A stretch of 64,000 nt of DNA from the NCBI RefSeq assembly GCF_016863495.1, contig NZ_BOOZ01000016.1, forward strand, positions 62,001 to 126,000, written 5' to 3'. The notes under the pieces were generated by a model. That model had not been told where the DNA came from and searched no databases. It saw nothing but the letters and a program-made list of their open reading frames with translations. Both the position numbers and the translations under genes were made by a program. This document shows, piece by piece, positions 1 through 8,538 of the stretch; position 1 is the first letter of the stretch, and every line of letters begins with the position of its first letter. The stretch comes from Micromonospora andamanensis. Lineage in GTDB: Bacteria; Actinomycetota; Actinomycetes; Mycobacteriales; Micromonosporaceae.

Positions 1-20
1 CTCCGGGACCCCGCGCCTGG

Positions 21-308
21 TCAGTCGGTGCTGCCCAGCCCGATGGCGAAGGCCTCCTCCAGGTCGTGCCGGGAGTACGCGCGGAAGGCGATGTGCGACT
101 CGGTGTTGAGCACCCCCGGCACCTTCGAGATGCTGCCGGCGATGATCTGCGCGATCTCGTCGAACTCGCGGACCCGGACCATGGCGATCAGGTCGACGTG
201 CCCGGCCACCGAGTAGACCTCGCTCACCCCCGGCAGGTTCGCCAGTGTCTCGGCCACCTCGGGAATCGAGTCGGTGGCGCAGTCGATAAGCACGATCGCG
301 GTGATCAC
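21..308 (-). CDS. Lrp/AsnC-type ligand-binding (RAM) domain protein
   Basis: A 95-residue protein that is only the C-terminal effector-binding (RAM, alpha-beta sandwich) half of the Lrp/AsnC family. It opens with the typical strand ITAIVLIDCATD and carries the PGVSEVYSVAGHVDLIAMVR core in which Lrp proteins bind amino acids and oligomerise. The N-terminal helix-turn-helix is absent, so it probably does not bind DNA alone; stand-alone RAM proteins are common in actinobacteria and may assemble with full-length Lrp proteins or act as amino-acid sensors. The family is clear. The ligand and partner are unknown. Confidence 0.85.
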   Translation of the reverse strand: MITAIVLIDCATDSIPEVAETLANLPGVSEVYSVAGHVDLIAMVRVREFDEIAQIIAGSISKVPGVLNTESHIAFRAYSRHDLEEAFAIGLGSTD

Positions 309-359
309 GTGGCTCTCCGTTCGTCGGCGTCGTCGCTCATGCTAAGGCCGGGCCCCGGC

Positions 360-1247
360 TCAGGCCGCCGGGACGGTCAGGTCGACGCCGACCCGGATCA
401 CGTCCCGCAGGTGCTCCTCGTCGCCGACGCTGGCGTTCGGCCAGACCACGCTGCGGCTGACCGTCCCCCGGACGGTGGCCCCCGCGCCGACTACCGAACG
501 GTGACAGTGGCCGGTGACGGTGGCTGTCGGGTCGATCAGAGAGTCGCCACCGGCGGCGTGCAGGTTCGCGGCGAGGTAGTCGGCCGGGGTGCCGGTGTCG
601 ATGAAGGTTCCCGGGTAGCCCACCACGTCCAGTCGACCGGCGGCCTCGGCCGGACGCCAGACCGCGCGTACCAGGTCGCCGAAGGTGGCGGGCAGGTCAC
701 GGACCAGCCGCCACGGCAGCAGCGAGAAACCGGTGAAGACGTGACCGTCGAAGGTGCCAGGTGCCGCCGGGTCGCCGGCCGGCTGACCGAGCAGGCGTAC
801 CGAGTCGCCGTCCCAGCCGTCCAGCAGCGCGGCGATGTCCGGACCGGGCGGTGCCGCCGGATCGGACAGGTAGGCGTCGGCGTTGCCGACAAGCACACCC
901 CGGCCGTCGATCCAGTCCCGCAGCCGTCCCACACCGCCCGCGGTGCCGAGCGGGCTGCCCGGTTCCACCGAGAGATGGGCTCGGTCACCGACCTGCTCCA
1001 CCACCTGGTCGCCCAGATAGCAGGCGTTCACCGCGACCGTCGCCGGGCCGCTCAGGCCGAGACCGGCGAGCCGGGCTAGGGCCCGGTCCAGCAGGGGCAC
1101 GTTGCCCACCGGGCAGAGTGCCTTTGGCAGCCGTTCGGTGAGCGGACGCAGCCGGGTGCCCTCACCGGCGGCGAGCACCACCGCGCAGATCCCGGCGGAG
1201 GGTGCGGCGGGCCAACTGCCGGTCGGGGCACCCTCGGACCGGGTCAC
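360..1247 (-). CDS. NDP-sugar / sugar-1-phosphate nucleotidyltransferase
   Basis: A 295-residue nucleotidyltransferase that should join a sugar 1-phosphate to an NTP, giving an NDP-sugar and pyrophosphate. The N-terminus holds the signature VVLAAGEGTRLRPLTERLPK, which binds the nucleotide, and LVGNADAYLSD carries the metal-binding aspartate. The C-terminus looks like the start of a left-handed beta-helix (GHCHRSVVGAGATV). The start is GTG at 1247, overlapping the stop of the upstream Nudix gene by four bases (GTGA), so the two are translationally coupled. The longer reading frame upstream is only a shadow of the Nudix gene. Mannose-1-phosphate guanylyltransferase is the likeliest activity, but the sugar cannot be fixed from sequence alone. 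Confidence 0.85.
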   Translation of the reverse strand: MTRSEGAPTGSWPAAPSAGICAVVLAAGEGTRLRPLTERLPKALCPVGNVPLLDRALARLAGLGLSGPATVAVNACYLGDQVVEQVGDRAHLSVEPGSPLGTAGGVGRLRDWIDGRGVLVGNADAYLSDPAAPPGPDIAALLDGWDGDSVRLLGQPAGDPAAPGTFDGHVFTGFSLLPWRLVRDLPATFGDLVRAVWRPAEAAGRLDVVGYPGTFIDTGTPADYLAANLHAAGGDSLIDPTATVTGHCHRSVVGAGATVRGTVSRSVVWPNASVGDEEHLRDVIRVGVDLTVPAA

Positions 1248-1786
1248 GGCGTCGTGTCGGGCAGCGGCGGCGGGAACTGCCCGGCCAGCGGACCGATGTC
1301 GTAGTAGGCGAGCAGGCGAGCGGTGGGCCAGGTCAGCTTCGGCAGGTCGTCCAGCGGATGCCAGGCGGCCTCGAAGACCTCCGCGCCGTCGACTGTCAGC
1401 TCGGTGCTCGACGCCGGCACCTCGGCGGTGAACACCACGTCCACCCAGCCCTTGGCGTGCACGACAGCGTTCGGCACCGCCGGGGTGAGTCGGGTGGGGG
1501 AGAGCCGGACGCCGGTCTCCTCGTACAGCTCCCGGGCGGCGCCGACCGCCGGGTTCTCGCCGCGTTGCAGCAACCCGGCCGGCAGCGTCCACCCCCGGCC
1601 GGGCGGCTGCCGCAGCAGCAGCAGGCGTCCCGCCCCGTCGGCTTCGCTGTCGCGCAGCAGGGTGACGGCGCCGACGATGTACTTGGGCACGGCCATCCGG
1701 ACCAGCCGACGTCGTACCGGCAGCGGCAGCCGGTAGAAGACCTGGTACGCGACGGCGCGCCCGGTGCGGCGCGTACGGGGGATCAT
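1244..1786 (-). CDS. Nudix hydrolase
   Basis: A 180-residue Nudix-family pyrophosphohydrolase. The Nudix box runs from about residue 70 to 92, with the pattern G-x5-E-x7-REL-x-EE-x-G intact (ending RELYEETGV), so the metal-binding glutamates are present. Family members cleave nucleoside diphosphates linked to another group. The first about 35 residues are basic and lie outside the core fold. The first gene of a coupled pair with the nucleotidyltransferase, which hints at nucleotide-sugar housekeeping. The substrate is unknown. An internal ATG (MAVPKYIVG) is an alternative start. Confidence 0.85.
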   Translation of the reverse strand: MIPRTRRTGRAVAYQVFYRLPLPVRRRLVRMAVPKYIVGAVTLLRDSEADGAGRLLLLRQPPGRGWTLPAGLLQRGENPAVGAARELYEETGVRLSPTRLTPAVPNAVVHAKGWVDVVFTAEVPASSTELTVDGAEVFEAAWHPLDDLPKLTWPTARLLAYYDIGPLAGQFPPPLPDTTP

Positions 1787-1859
1787 GGCTCCAGGCTAGT
1801 GGCCGTGAGGCGCGCTCGCGCCACGAGGAGCACGCCGGGTACGGCGCGGGCCGCCACCG

Positions 1860-3647
1860 TCACTGACGGTGGTCGACCAGGTCGATGAGTTGGCGTACCA
1901 CGGTGTCCGGCTCGATGACCCGGTCGAAGACCGCGACCAGCAGGGTTTCCAGGTCCGGGTAGCCGAGTTCCTCGGACAGGCGCAGCAGTGGCAGGTCGCT
2001 GGCCAGCCCTCGGTTGTGCTGACGCAGGGCCAGCCCGATGGTGGCCCGGCCCAGGCGTACCTTGTCGCTTATCGAGATGCCCGGCTCGCTGTGCTCGGCG
2101 AACCATCTGTTGATCTGCATCTGCGCGTGCGGTGACTTGACGAAGCCGAGCCATTCCCGGCGCGGTCCCCGGGGGGCCACCTCCGCGTCGAGGCTGCTCT
2201 CCTCGTCGGTCTCGGTGAAGATCTCCACCACGTCGCCCTCTTCGAGCTCGGAGGAGAGCGGGACCAGCCGACCGTTGACCCGTGCCGCCAGGCACCTGTC
2301 ACCCCGGTCGGAACCCAGCTCGTACGCCAGGTCGACAGGTGTGGCACCGGCCGGCAGCACGATCTGCCGGCCGTCGGCGACCACCTGGATCTGCGCCTCG
2401 GACAGGTCGCAACGCAGCGAGTGGAGGAACTGCGCCGGGTCGGCCGCGTCCTGCTCCCAGTCCAGCACCCGGCGCAGCCAGTCGAGCTGGCCCGAGCGGG
2501 CCGTGGCCCCGCCGGAGCGGGGGAAGCGGAAGTCGGCGGCCACTCCGAACTCGGCCGCCCGGTGCATCTCCACGGTGCGGATCAGCACCTCGACCGTGCG
2601 GTTCCTCGGCCCGCAGACGCTCGTGTGCAGGGACCGGTAGAGGTTGTTCTTCGGCGAGGCGATGAAGTCCTTGAACCGGCCCGGCACCGGCCGCCAGAGA
2701 CCGTGCACCGCGCCGAGGGCCGCGTAGCAGTCGGTCGCCGGGCCGTCGACAACGATCGTGATGCGGGGCAGGTCGAACGGGGCGGTGTGGCCGCCGGCCA
2801 CGGTGTCCTTCCAGATGGAGTACAGGTGCCGGGGGCGGGGGGCGACCTCCGCGTCGACCCGGCTGCGTCGCAGCGCCCCCTTGGCCTGCGCGACCACCTC
2901 GGCCAGGTAGCTGTCCCAGCCGGGGCGGTCGTGCACGTGCCGCGCGATGCGGGCGTGCTCGTCCGGTTCGAGGTGCAGCAGCACCACGTCGTCAAGCTCC
3001 CGTTTCAGGGTCTGGATGCCCAGCCGGTCGCAGAGCGGTACGAGCACCTCCTGGGTCTTGCGGGCGATGCGTTCGCGGGAGGCGGCCGAGCGCACGCCCA
3101 GGGTGCGCATGTTGTGCAGTCGGTCGGCGAGCTTGATGATGAGCACCCGGACGTCCTTGCCGGCCGCTATGATCATCTTGCGGATGGTCTCCGCCTCGGC
3201 GGCCTGACCGTAGAACGCCTTGTCGAATTTGGTCACCCCGTCGACCAGGTGGGCCACCTCGTGGTCGAAGTCCTCCGCGAGGGCCTGCAGCGTGTAGCGG
3301 GTGTCCTCCACCGTGTCGTGCAGCAGCGCGGCGACCAGGGTGGTGGTGTCCATGCCGAGTTCCGCGCAGATCTGGGCGACCGCGAGCGGGTGGGTGATGA
3401 ACGGTTCTCCGCTCTTGCGGAACTGGCCGCGGTGCATGTTGTCGGCGATGGTGTAGGCGCGGCGCAGCACCGCCGGATCGGCGCCGGTGTGGATGGTGCG
3501 GTGGGTGCGGACCAGTTGGCCCACCGGTTCGGTCTCGGCGGTCGGCCAGGTGAGCAGCGATCGGAGTCGTCGGGTCAGGGGCAGCTCGCCGGGCTGTGTC
3601 GGGAGCGCGCCGCCCAGGGCACCGCCGTGTCCGGCGTTGACGTCCAC
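1860..3647 (-). CDS. RelA/SpoT homologue ((p)ppGpp hydrolase, synthetase domain probably impaired)
   Basis: A 595-residue RSH protein, shorter than the about 780 residues of full-length actinobacterial Rel because it ends soon after the TGS domain and lacks the C-terminal ACT region. The N-terminal HD hydrolase domain is intact, with FITHPLAVA, LLHDTVEDT near residue 110 and LADRLHNMRTL. The synthetase domain keeps RPRHLYSIW, GRFKDFIASPKNNLYRSLHT and EVLIRT, but the segment that normally reads FDxIxDLxxIR is shortened to FDLPRITIVV and has no acidic residue where the catalytic magnesium aspartate is expected. A TGS domain follows (about 420-480). I chose GTG at 3647 because GAGGGGG lies eight bases upstream; GTG at 3656 abuts that site. 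It is probably a second RSH protein biased towards (p)ppGpp hydrolysis. Confidence 0.85.
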   Translation of the reverse strand: MDVNAGHGGALGGALPTQPGELPLTRRLRSLLTWPTAETEPVGQLVRTHRTIHTGADPAVLRRAYTIADNMHRGQFRKSGEPFITHPLAVAQICAELGMDTTTLVAALLHDTVEDTRYTLQALAEDFDHEVAHLVDGVTKFDKAFYGQAAEAETIRKMIIAAGKDVRVLIIKLADRLHNMRTLGVRSAASRERIARKTQEVLVPLCDRLGIQTLKRELDDVVLLHLEPDEHARIARHVHDRPGWDSYLAEVVAQAKGALRRSRVDAEVAPRPRHLYSIWKDTVAGGHTAPFDLPRITIVVDGPATDCYAALGAVHGLWRPVPGRFKDFIASPKNNLYRSLHTSVCGPRNRTVEVLIRTVEMHRAAEFGVAADFRFPRSGGATARSGQLDWLRRVLDWEQDAADPAQFLHSLRCDLSEAQIQVVADGRQIVLPAGATPVDLAYELGSDRGDRCLAARVNGRLVPLSSELEEGDVVEIFTETDEESSLDAEVAPRGPRREWLGFVKSPHAQMQINRWFAEHSEPGISISDKVRLGRATIGLALRQHNRGLASDLPLLRLSEELGYPDLETLLVAVFDRVIEPDTVVRQLIDLVDHRQ

Positions 3648-3758
3648 CTGGGACACCCCCTCACGCCTGCTGCGCCACCACCGGAATCCGGCAAGCGGGA
3701 GCAGACCCTCGAAACGGGCAGGACTGCACTTCCTTAACAGAGTAAGTGAGTCGACGTA

Positions 3759-3770
3759 GTCCGATCGGAC
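3759..3770. promoter_or_regulatory. 12-bp perfect palindrome upstream of the RSH gene
   Basis: GTCCGATCGGAC is a perfect palindrome about 110 bases upstream of the RSH start and just beyond the stop of the nuclease gene. It sits in the relatively AT-rich gap 3648-3776 which must contain the RSH promoter unless that gene is read through from the nuclease gene. An operator is plausible; a chance palindrome cannot be excluded. Confidence 0.3.
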
Positions 3771-3776
3771 AGTTGC

Positions 3777-5531
3777 TCATGAGCGTTCGGACCAGAGTTG
3801 CCGGGACGCCGCGTTCTCGGCCTTCGTCAACAGGTCGCGGAACCGTGCCGCGCCGGCCACCGGGGAGGCCCAACCAGCGGACATCTCGACCAGCCGGGTC
3901 TCCGGTCGCTCCAACCAGGACAGGATCCGCTCGGACTCCTCGGGGCTCGCCGCCGGTACCGGACCGTGACCGGGCGACACCGTTTCGGCGGTCGCCCGGA
4001 TGGCGGCCAACGTCGGTCGAGGATGGACCCCGGGCGGGGACACGCCGGCACCGGCGAGCCGGCCGTGGCGTACCAGCGCCAGCTCCCAACCGCCGCCGGC
4101 CGCCGGGTGGGCGGCGGCCACCTCCGCGATCGCACTCAGCGCGGCGAGCCGCTGCATGCGTACGGCGGCCCGCAGCACCGCCACGAGGCGGGAGCGCAGT
4201 GCCGCCGCCTCCTCGTAGCGCTGGCTGGCCGAGAGCGCCTCGATCCGGGCGAGCAGGGCGTCGACCACCGGTTGCGGGTCGCCGGTGGTGGCGGTGGCGA
4301 ACGGGGTGACCGCGCGGGCGTCGTACTCCTCGGGGGAGATCCGGTGCTCGCAGGGTGCCGGGCAGCGGCCCAGCTCGGCCAGCGCGCAGGCCGGCGTGAC
4401 GGTGCGCAGCGACAACCTGTGGGTGCACTGGCGCAGCGGCACCGCGTCGTGGAAGCCGGCGGCGGCCAGCTCGGCGGTGCGTCGCGAGGTGAACGGACCG
4501 AGGTAGGCGCGGTCGCTCGGGGAGATCTCCCGGACCACCGACAACCGGGGGTACGGCCCGTCGGTCAGCTTCAGCCAGACCACCCGCTCCGGGTACTTCG
4601 ACCGCCTGTTGTACGGCGGCGCGTGCGCCCCGATCAACCGCAGCTCACGGACCTCGGCTTCCAGCGAGTGCGCGCACTCCACCGCCTCCACCCGCTCGGC
4701 GGCGGCCAGCATCTCCGAGATCCGGGCGCGCTTCTCCGCGGCGGTGAAATAGCTGCGTACCCGGGTGGCGATGTCCCGGGAGGTGCCGACGTAGAGCGGT
4801 CGGTCGTCGGCGGCCCGGAAGATGTAGACCCCGGGGGAGCGGGGCAGGCCGTCGGCCAGATGCCGCTTGCGACGTTGGGTAGGGGTGACCGCGCGGGCGA
4901 ACTCGATGGCGTCGCCGACGGTGTCGACCCGGTGCCCGCCGAGCCGCCCGATGAGTCCGTGCAGCACGTCGACCGTTGCCCGGGCGTCGTCAAGCGCCCG
5001 GTGGGTCGGCTGCGTGGCGGCCCGGAAGTACGCCGCGAGGGTGCCGAGCTTGCGGTTGGGCACCTCGTCGCGCAGCAGCACCCGCCGGGCCAACGCCGCG
5101 GTGTCCAGCACCCGTGGGTTGGGCCAGCGGTAGCCGTGCTTCGCGCAGGCCGCTTTTAGGAACCCGACGTCGTAGGGCGCGTTGTGGGCGACGAGCACGG
5201 CGTCCGAGATGAACTCCAGGAAACTCGGCAGCACCTGCTCGACAGGGGGTGCCGGCAGCAGCATCGCCTGGGTGATGCCGGTCAGCACGGTGATGAAGGG
5301 TGGGATCGGTACCCCGGGGTTGACCAGGGTGGCCAGTACGCCCAGTTCCTCGCCGCCGCGCACCTTGACCGCGCCGATCTCGGTGATGCCGCCGCCGTCG
5401 GGGGCTCCGCCTGTCGTCTCCAGGTCGACAACAACGAACGTCGTCGCGTACAGCGGCAGCGCCGGGTCGACGCCTTCGACGGTCGGGTCGAGCCCGGCCA
5501 GCGCCGGTTGCCGGAACTCCTGTGCTGCCAT
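3777..5531 (-). CDS. DEDDh exonuclease fused to GIY-YIG (UvrC-like) nuclease
   Basis: A 584-residue two-nuclease fusion. Residues about 25-190 form a DnaQ/epsilon-type 3'-5' exonuclease with VVVDLETTGG (Exo I), HNAPYDVGFL (Exo II) and HRALDDARATVDVL (Exo III, DEDDh). Residues about 215-300 form a GIY-YIG domain like that of UvrC/Cho (GVYIFRAADDRPLYVGTSRD), and a UVR-like helical hairpin follows near 420-455 (SQRYEEAAALRSRL). The UvrC RNase H-like domain and tandem HhH are missing, as in Cho. This is the architecture of M. tuberculosis Rv2191 and suggests damage incision followed by exonucleolytic trimming. ATG at 5531 is preferred; a GTG 15 codons upstream (VSDRTV) is possible. Confidence 0.88.
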   Translation of the reverse strand: MAAQEFRQPALAGLDPTVEGVDPALPLYATTFVVVDLETTGGAPDGGGITEIGAVKVRGGEELGVLATLVNPGVPIPPFITVLTGITQAMLLPAPPVEQVLPSFLEFISDAVLVAHNAPYDVGFLKAACAKHGYRWPNPRVLDTAALARRVLLRDEVPNRKLGTLAAYFRAATQPTHRALDDARATVDVLHGLIGRLGGHRVDTVGDAIEFARAVTPTQRRKRHLADGLPRSPGVYIFRAADDRPLYVGTSRDIATRVRSYFTAAEKRARISEMLAAAERVEAVECAHSLEAEVRELRLIGAHAPPYNRRSKYPERVVWLKLTDGPYPRLSVVREISPSDRAYLGPFTSRRTAELAAAGFHDAVPLRQCTHRLSLRTVTPACALAELGRCPAPCEHRISPEEYDARAVTPFATATTGDPQPVVDALLARIEALSASQRYEEAAALRSRLVAVLRAAVRMQRLAALSAIAEVAAAHPAAGGGWELALVRHGRLAGAGVSPPGVHPRPTLAAIRATAETVSPGHGPVPAASPEESERILSWLERPETRLVEMSAGWASPVAGAARFRDLLTKAENAASRQLWSERS

Positions 5532-5658
5532 CCGCGGCACCGTAACGGTCCGGTCCGACACTCGCGCCCCACCAGCCCCGGCAGTCACCACCGGTCTAGG
5601 ATGAGAGATCGGCTCACTCACCGGGCGGTGGGCCCGGTCGCGGTGGGAGACTTGCCAC

Positions 5659-7095
5659 ATGCCCCTCGCCGAGCCGCACGACGACAACCTCCCGCAGGAG
5701 GAGCAGGTCGTCGCGGTGCCTGCGGCCGGTGACGGTCCCACCGACGACCCGGTGCCGGGCACCGGGCCGGCGGACCAGGTGCAGCCGGAGCCGGAGCCGA
5801 GTCTGCCTGAGCCGGTACGCCAGCGGATCGTCTCGCTCACCGCCGCCGTACTGCCCGGCCTGCCCGCTGACGAGGTGCCGGTGCCGCTGCGCCGGGTCGC
5901 CAAGTTCGCCCCGAATCGACGGGCCCGGCTCGGTGCGCCGGTGATCGCCGCGCAACTCGCCGCCGATCCGCTGTTCCGGCAGCGGGTCACCGCCCGGGTC
6001 CTGGCCGACGTCGGTGACCTGGGTGCCGCCGTGGTGGACGGCACCGCCCCCGCCGCCGCCGACCCGGTCGAGGTGGCCGCCCTGGCCTACCTGGCCCGCC
6101 CGCGCGGCTGGCGGGAGCTGATCGACGCCAGTGGGGCGGCGGTCCGCGCCGAGGCGGACACGGCGGTCGTGGCCGAACTGGTCCGGCAGGCCGAGCAGCG
6201 GGCCACCCGGGCCGAGCATGACCGGGCGGTGGCCCGGGTCGAGGCCGACAAGCTGCGCGACGAGCTGGCCCGGGTGCGTGAGGAGTTGGGCCAACTCCGC
6301 GAGGAGGCCCGGCAGTTGGCCCGTACGCTGCGGGAGAGCCAGTCTCGGGAGCGCCGGGCGAGCGAGCTGCTGGCCACCGAGCGAGGCCGGGCCGCCCGCG
6401 CCGCCGCCGACGCGGACGCCGAACTGCGGCGGGCCCGGGCCCGGCTGGCCGAGGCCGAGGCGGCGGCCGGGGTGGCCCGCAGCAGCGCCAAGGAGGCCCG
6501 CTCGGTCGACGACGCGAGACTGTGGCTGCTGTTGGAGACGATCGGCCAGGCCGCCCTCGGGCTGCGCCGGGAACTGGCGCTGGACCCGGTCGACAAACTG
6601 CCCGCCGACTTCGTGGCCGACTCCTTCTCCGATTCTCCCGCAGCCACCGCCACTGCGGCCGCCGCCCGCGCCCAGGACACCGACGACCCGGCCCGGCTGG
6701 ACCAGCTGCTCGCGCTGCCCCGGGCGCATCTGGTGGTCGACGGCTACAACGTGACCAAACGAGGCTTCGGTGAGATGTCCCTGGAGCAGCAGCGCAAGCG
6801 CCTGGTCACCGGCCTCGGTGGGATCGCCGCGCAGACCGGTGACGAGGTGACTGTCGTCTTCGACGGGGCCGAACGGGTGCACGGCCTACCACCCACCCCG
6901 CGCGGCGTGCGGGTGCTGTTCTCCCGCAAGGGCGAGACCGCCGACGAGTTGATCCGCCGGCTGGTCCGCGCCGAACCGCCCGGGCGCCCCGTGGTGGTGG
7001 TGTCCTCCGACCGTGAGGTCGCCGACGGGGTACGCCGGCACGGGGCGTACCCGCTGGGGGCCGACTCGCTGCTGCGTCGGCTGTCGCGGTCCTGA
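5659..7095 (+). CDS. NYN (YacP-like) domain RNA-binding protein
   Basis: A 478-residue protein ending in a YacP-type NYN domain, a PIN-like nuclease fold. The domain starts about residue 360 with HLVVDGYNVTKRGFG and has acidic positions in VVFDGAERVHG and VVSSDREVADG, which would form the metal site. The middle (about 165-280) is rich in Arg, Glu and Ala and is predicted to be a long coiled coil. The N-terminal 50 residues are acidic and low-complexity. YacP-like proteins are linked to ribosome-associated RNA processing; the exact substrate of the actinobacterial form is not known. It is divergent from the DEDDh/GIY-YIG gene, with a 127-bp shared promoter region. Confidence 0.85.
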   Translation: MPLAEPHDDNLPQEEQVVAVPAAGDGPTDDPVPGTGPADQVQPEPEPSLPEPVRQRIVSLTAAVLPGLPADEVPVPLRRVAKFAPNRRARLGAPVIAAQLAADPLFRQRVTARVLADVGDLGAAVVDGTAPAAADPVEVAALAYLARPRGWRELIDASGAAVRAEADTAVVAELVRQAEQRATRAEHDRAVARVEADKLRDELARVREELGQLREEARQLARTLRESQSRERRASELLATERGRAARAAADADAELRRARARLAEAEAAAGVARSSAKEARSVDDARLWLLLETIGQAALGLRRELALDPVDKLPADFVADSFSDSPAATATAAAARAQDTDDPARLDQLLALPRAHLVVDGYNVTKRGFGEMSLEQQRKRLVTGLGGIAAQTGDEVTVVFDGAERVHGLPPTPRGVRVLFSRKGETADELIRRLVRAEPPGRPVVVVSSDREVADGVRRHGAYPLGADSLLRRLSRS

Positions 7096-7278
7096 CCCGC
7101 TGCCACGATCCCGGCCGGCCCGGGGTGGGTGGGACGACGGGCGGGGGACGGGCACGCCCCGGGACATAGGATGGGCGCCCATGGCGACAGGAGCGGGCGG
7201 TATGAGGCGCACGGCGGACGACCTGTCGGTGCGCGTTCGCTGCGGCGGCGGGTTGCCGGCGTCGAGCGGGGTGGCCCG

Positions 7279-8538
7279 GTGAGTCCGCGCGGGTGGGCGC
7301 TGCTGACCCTGGCCGGACTGGCCGTAGCCCTGGTCGTGGCGGCACTCGTGCTGATCCCGTGGCAGCGTCCGCCGGCCCCCCGGGCCGACCAGCTCGCCGC
7401 CCTGCGTGACCTGCCGACCGAGCAGGTGGAGCGGGCCCGGCAGTTCCGGTCCGCGCTGCGTCCCGGCGGATGGGCGGCGCTCGGCGTCGGGCTGCTGGTG
7501 GCGCTGGCGCTCGGGTTGACCCCGCTGGGCAGCCGGCTGATCGAGGTGGCCGGGCGGCCCTTCGGCGACCACTGGATCGCGCAGGCGATCCTCGGCGGCC
7601 TGGCCGTGGTGCTGGTCGCCGACCTGGTGACGCTGCCGTTCTCGGCCTGGCGGCACGGCGTGCTCACCCGCTACGGGCTGGCCACCAACGGCTGGGGCGG
7701 CTGGGCGGTGGACCTGCTCAAGTCGTACGCGGTGAGCGCCGTGATCGGCGCTGTGGCGTTGCTCGGCTTCTACGCGGTCGTGCGACTCGCCCCCCGCTGG
7801 TGGTGGGCGTTCGGCGCGGCCGGTGCGGCCACCCTCGTGGTGCTGCTCTCCTTCGTGCTCCCGGTGCTTGTCGAGCCGGTCTTCAACCGGTTCAGCCCGA
7901 TGGAGCCGTCGCCGCTGCGCAGCCAGCTGATGGAGCTTGCCGAACGCGACGGAGTGCCGGTGCGGGACGTGCTCGTCGCCGACGCGTCCCGGCGCACCCG
8001 GGCGGTGAACGCGTACGTCTCGGGGTTGGGCCCGACCCGCCGGGTGGTGGTCTACGACAACCTGCTGCGCGAGGCGACGCCGGCCGAGGTGACAGCTGTG
8101 GTGGCGCACGAGCTGGGCCACGCCCGGGACCGGGACGTACCGGTGGGCACACTCACCGGCGCGCTCGGCGCCGCCGCCGCCGTGGTGGCGCTCTACCTGA
8201 TCGGCTCCTGGCCGCCGCTGCTGCGCCTGGCCGGTGTCGACTCGGTGGCGCAACCCCGCGCGTTTCCGTTGTTGCTCGCCCTGGTCACGGTGGCCGGTCT
8301 GATCTTCGCCCCGGTGCAGGCGCTGATGTCGCGGCGGGTCGAGGCCCGCGCCGACGCACACGCGCTGGCGTTGACAAACGACCCGGTCGCGTTCGAGTCG
8401 ATGCAGCGTCGGCTGTCCGCTGTCAACCTCTCCGATCCCGATCCGCCCCGCTGGGAGTACCTCTACTCGGCGTCGCACCCGTCCACAGTGGAGCGGATCG
8501 CCGCCGCCCGCGCGTACGCCAGAGAGGTTGGCCGGTGA
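7279..8538 (+). CDS. M48 family metalloprotease (Ste24/CAAX protease-like)
   Basis: A 419-residue integral membrane zinc protease. It has an N-terminal membrane helix, several further hydrophobic segments, the zinc motif VVAHELGHARD (HExxH) around residue 280 and the third ligand region VEARADAHAL. Size, topology and the DASRRTRAVNAYVSGLG segment are those of the Ste24/CAAX protease 1 branch rather than the shorter HtpX. In bacteria it probably acts in membrane-protein quality control. I chose GTG at 7279, just before the first membrane helix; upstream codons are in an unrelated proline- and glycine-poor shadow. The stop overlaps the start of the mannosyltransferase gene by four bases. Confidence 0.87.
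   Translation: MSPRGWALLTLAGLAVALVVAALVLIPWQRPPAPRADQLAALRDLPTEQVERARQFRSALRPGGWAALGVGLLVALALGLTPLGSRLIEVAGRPFGDHWIAQAILGGLAVVLVADLVTLPFSAWRHGVLTRYGLATNGWGGWAVDLLKSYAVSAVIGAVALLGFYAVVRLAPRWWWAFGAAGAATLVVLLSFVLPVLVEPVFNRFSPMEPSPLRSQLMELAERDGVPVRDVLVADASRRTRAVNAYVSGLGPTRRVVVYDNLLREATPAEVTAVVAHELGHARDRDVPVGTLTGALGAAAAVVALYLIGSWPPLLRLAGVDSVAQPRAFPLLLALVTVAGLIFAPVQALMSRRVEARADAHALALTNDPVAFESMQRRLSAVNLSDPDPPRWEYLYSASHPSTVERIAAARAYAREVGR

Noticed and set aside
66..1079. Long plus-strand frame of 337 codons
   Set aside because: It lies opposite the Lrp and nucleotidyltransferase genes, is Arg/Gly-rich and shows no domain; typical of antisense frames in GC-rich DNA.
2421..3737. 438-codon plus-strand frame opposite the RSH gene
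   Set aside because: Low-complexity, no recognisable motif, and the minus strand encodes a clear RelA/SpoT protein.
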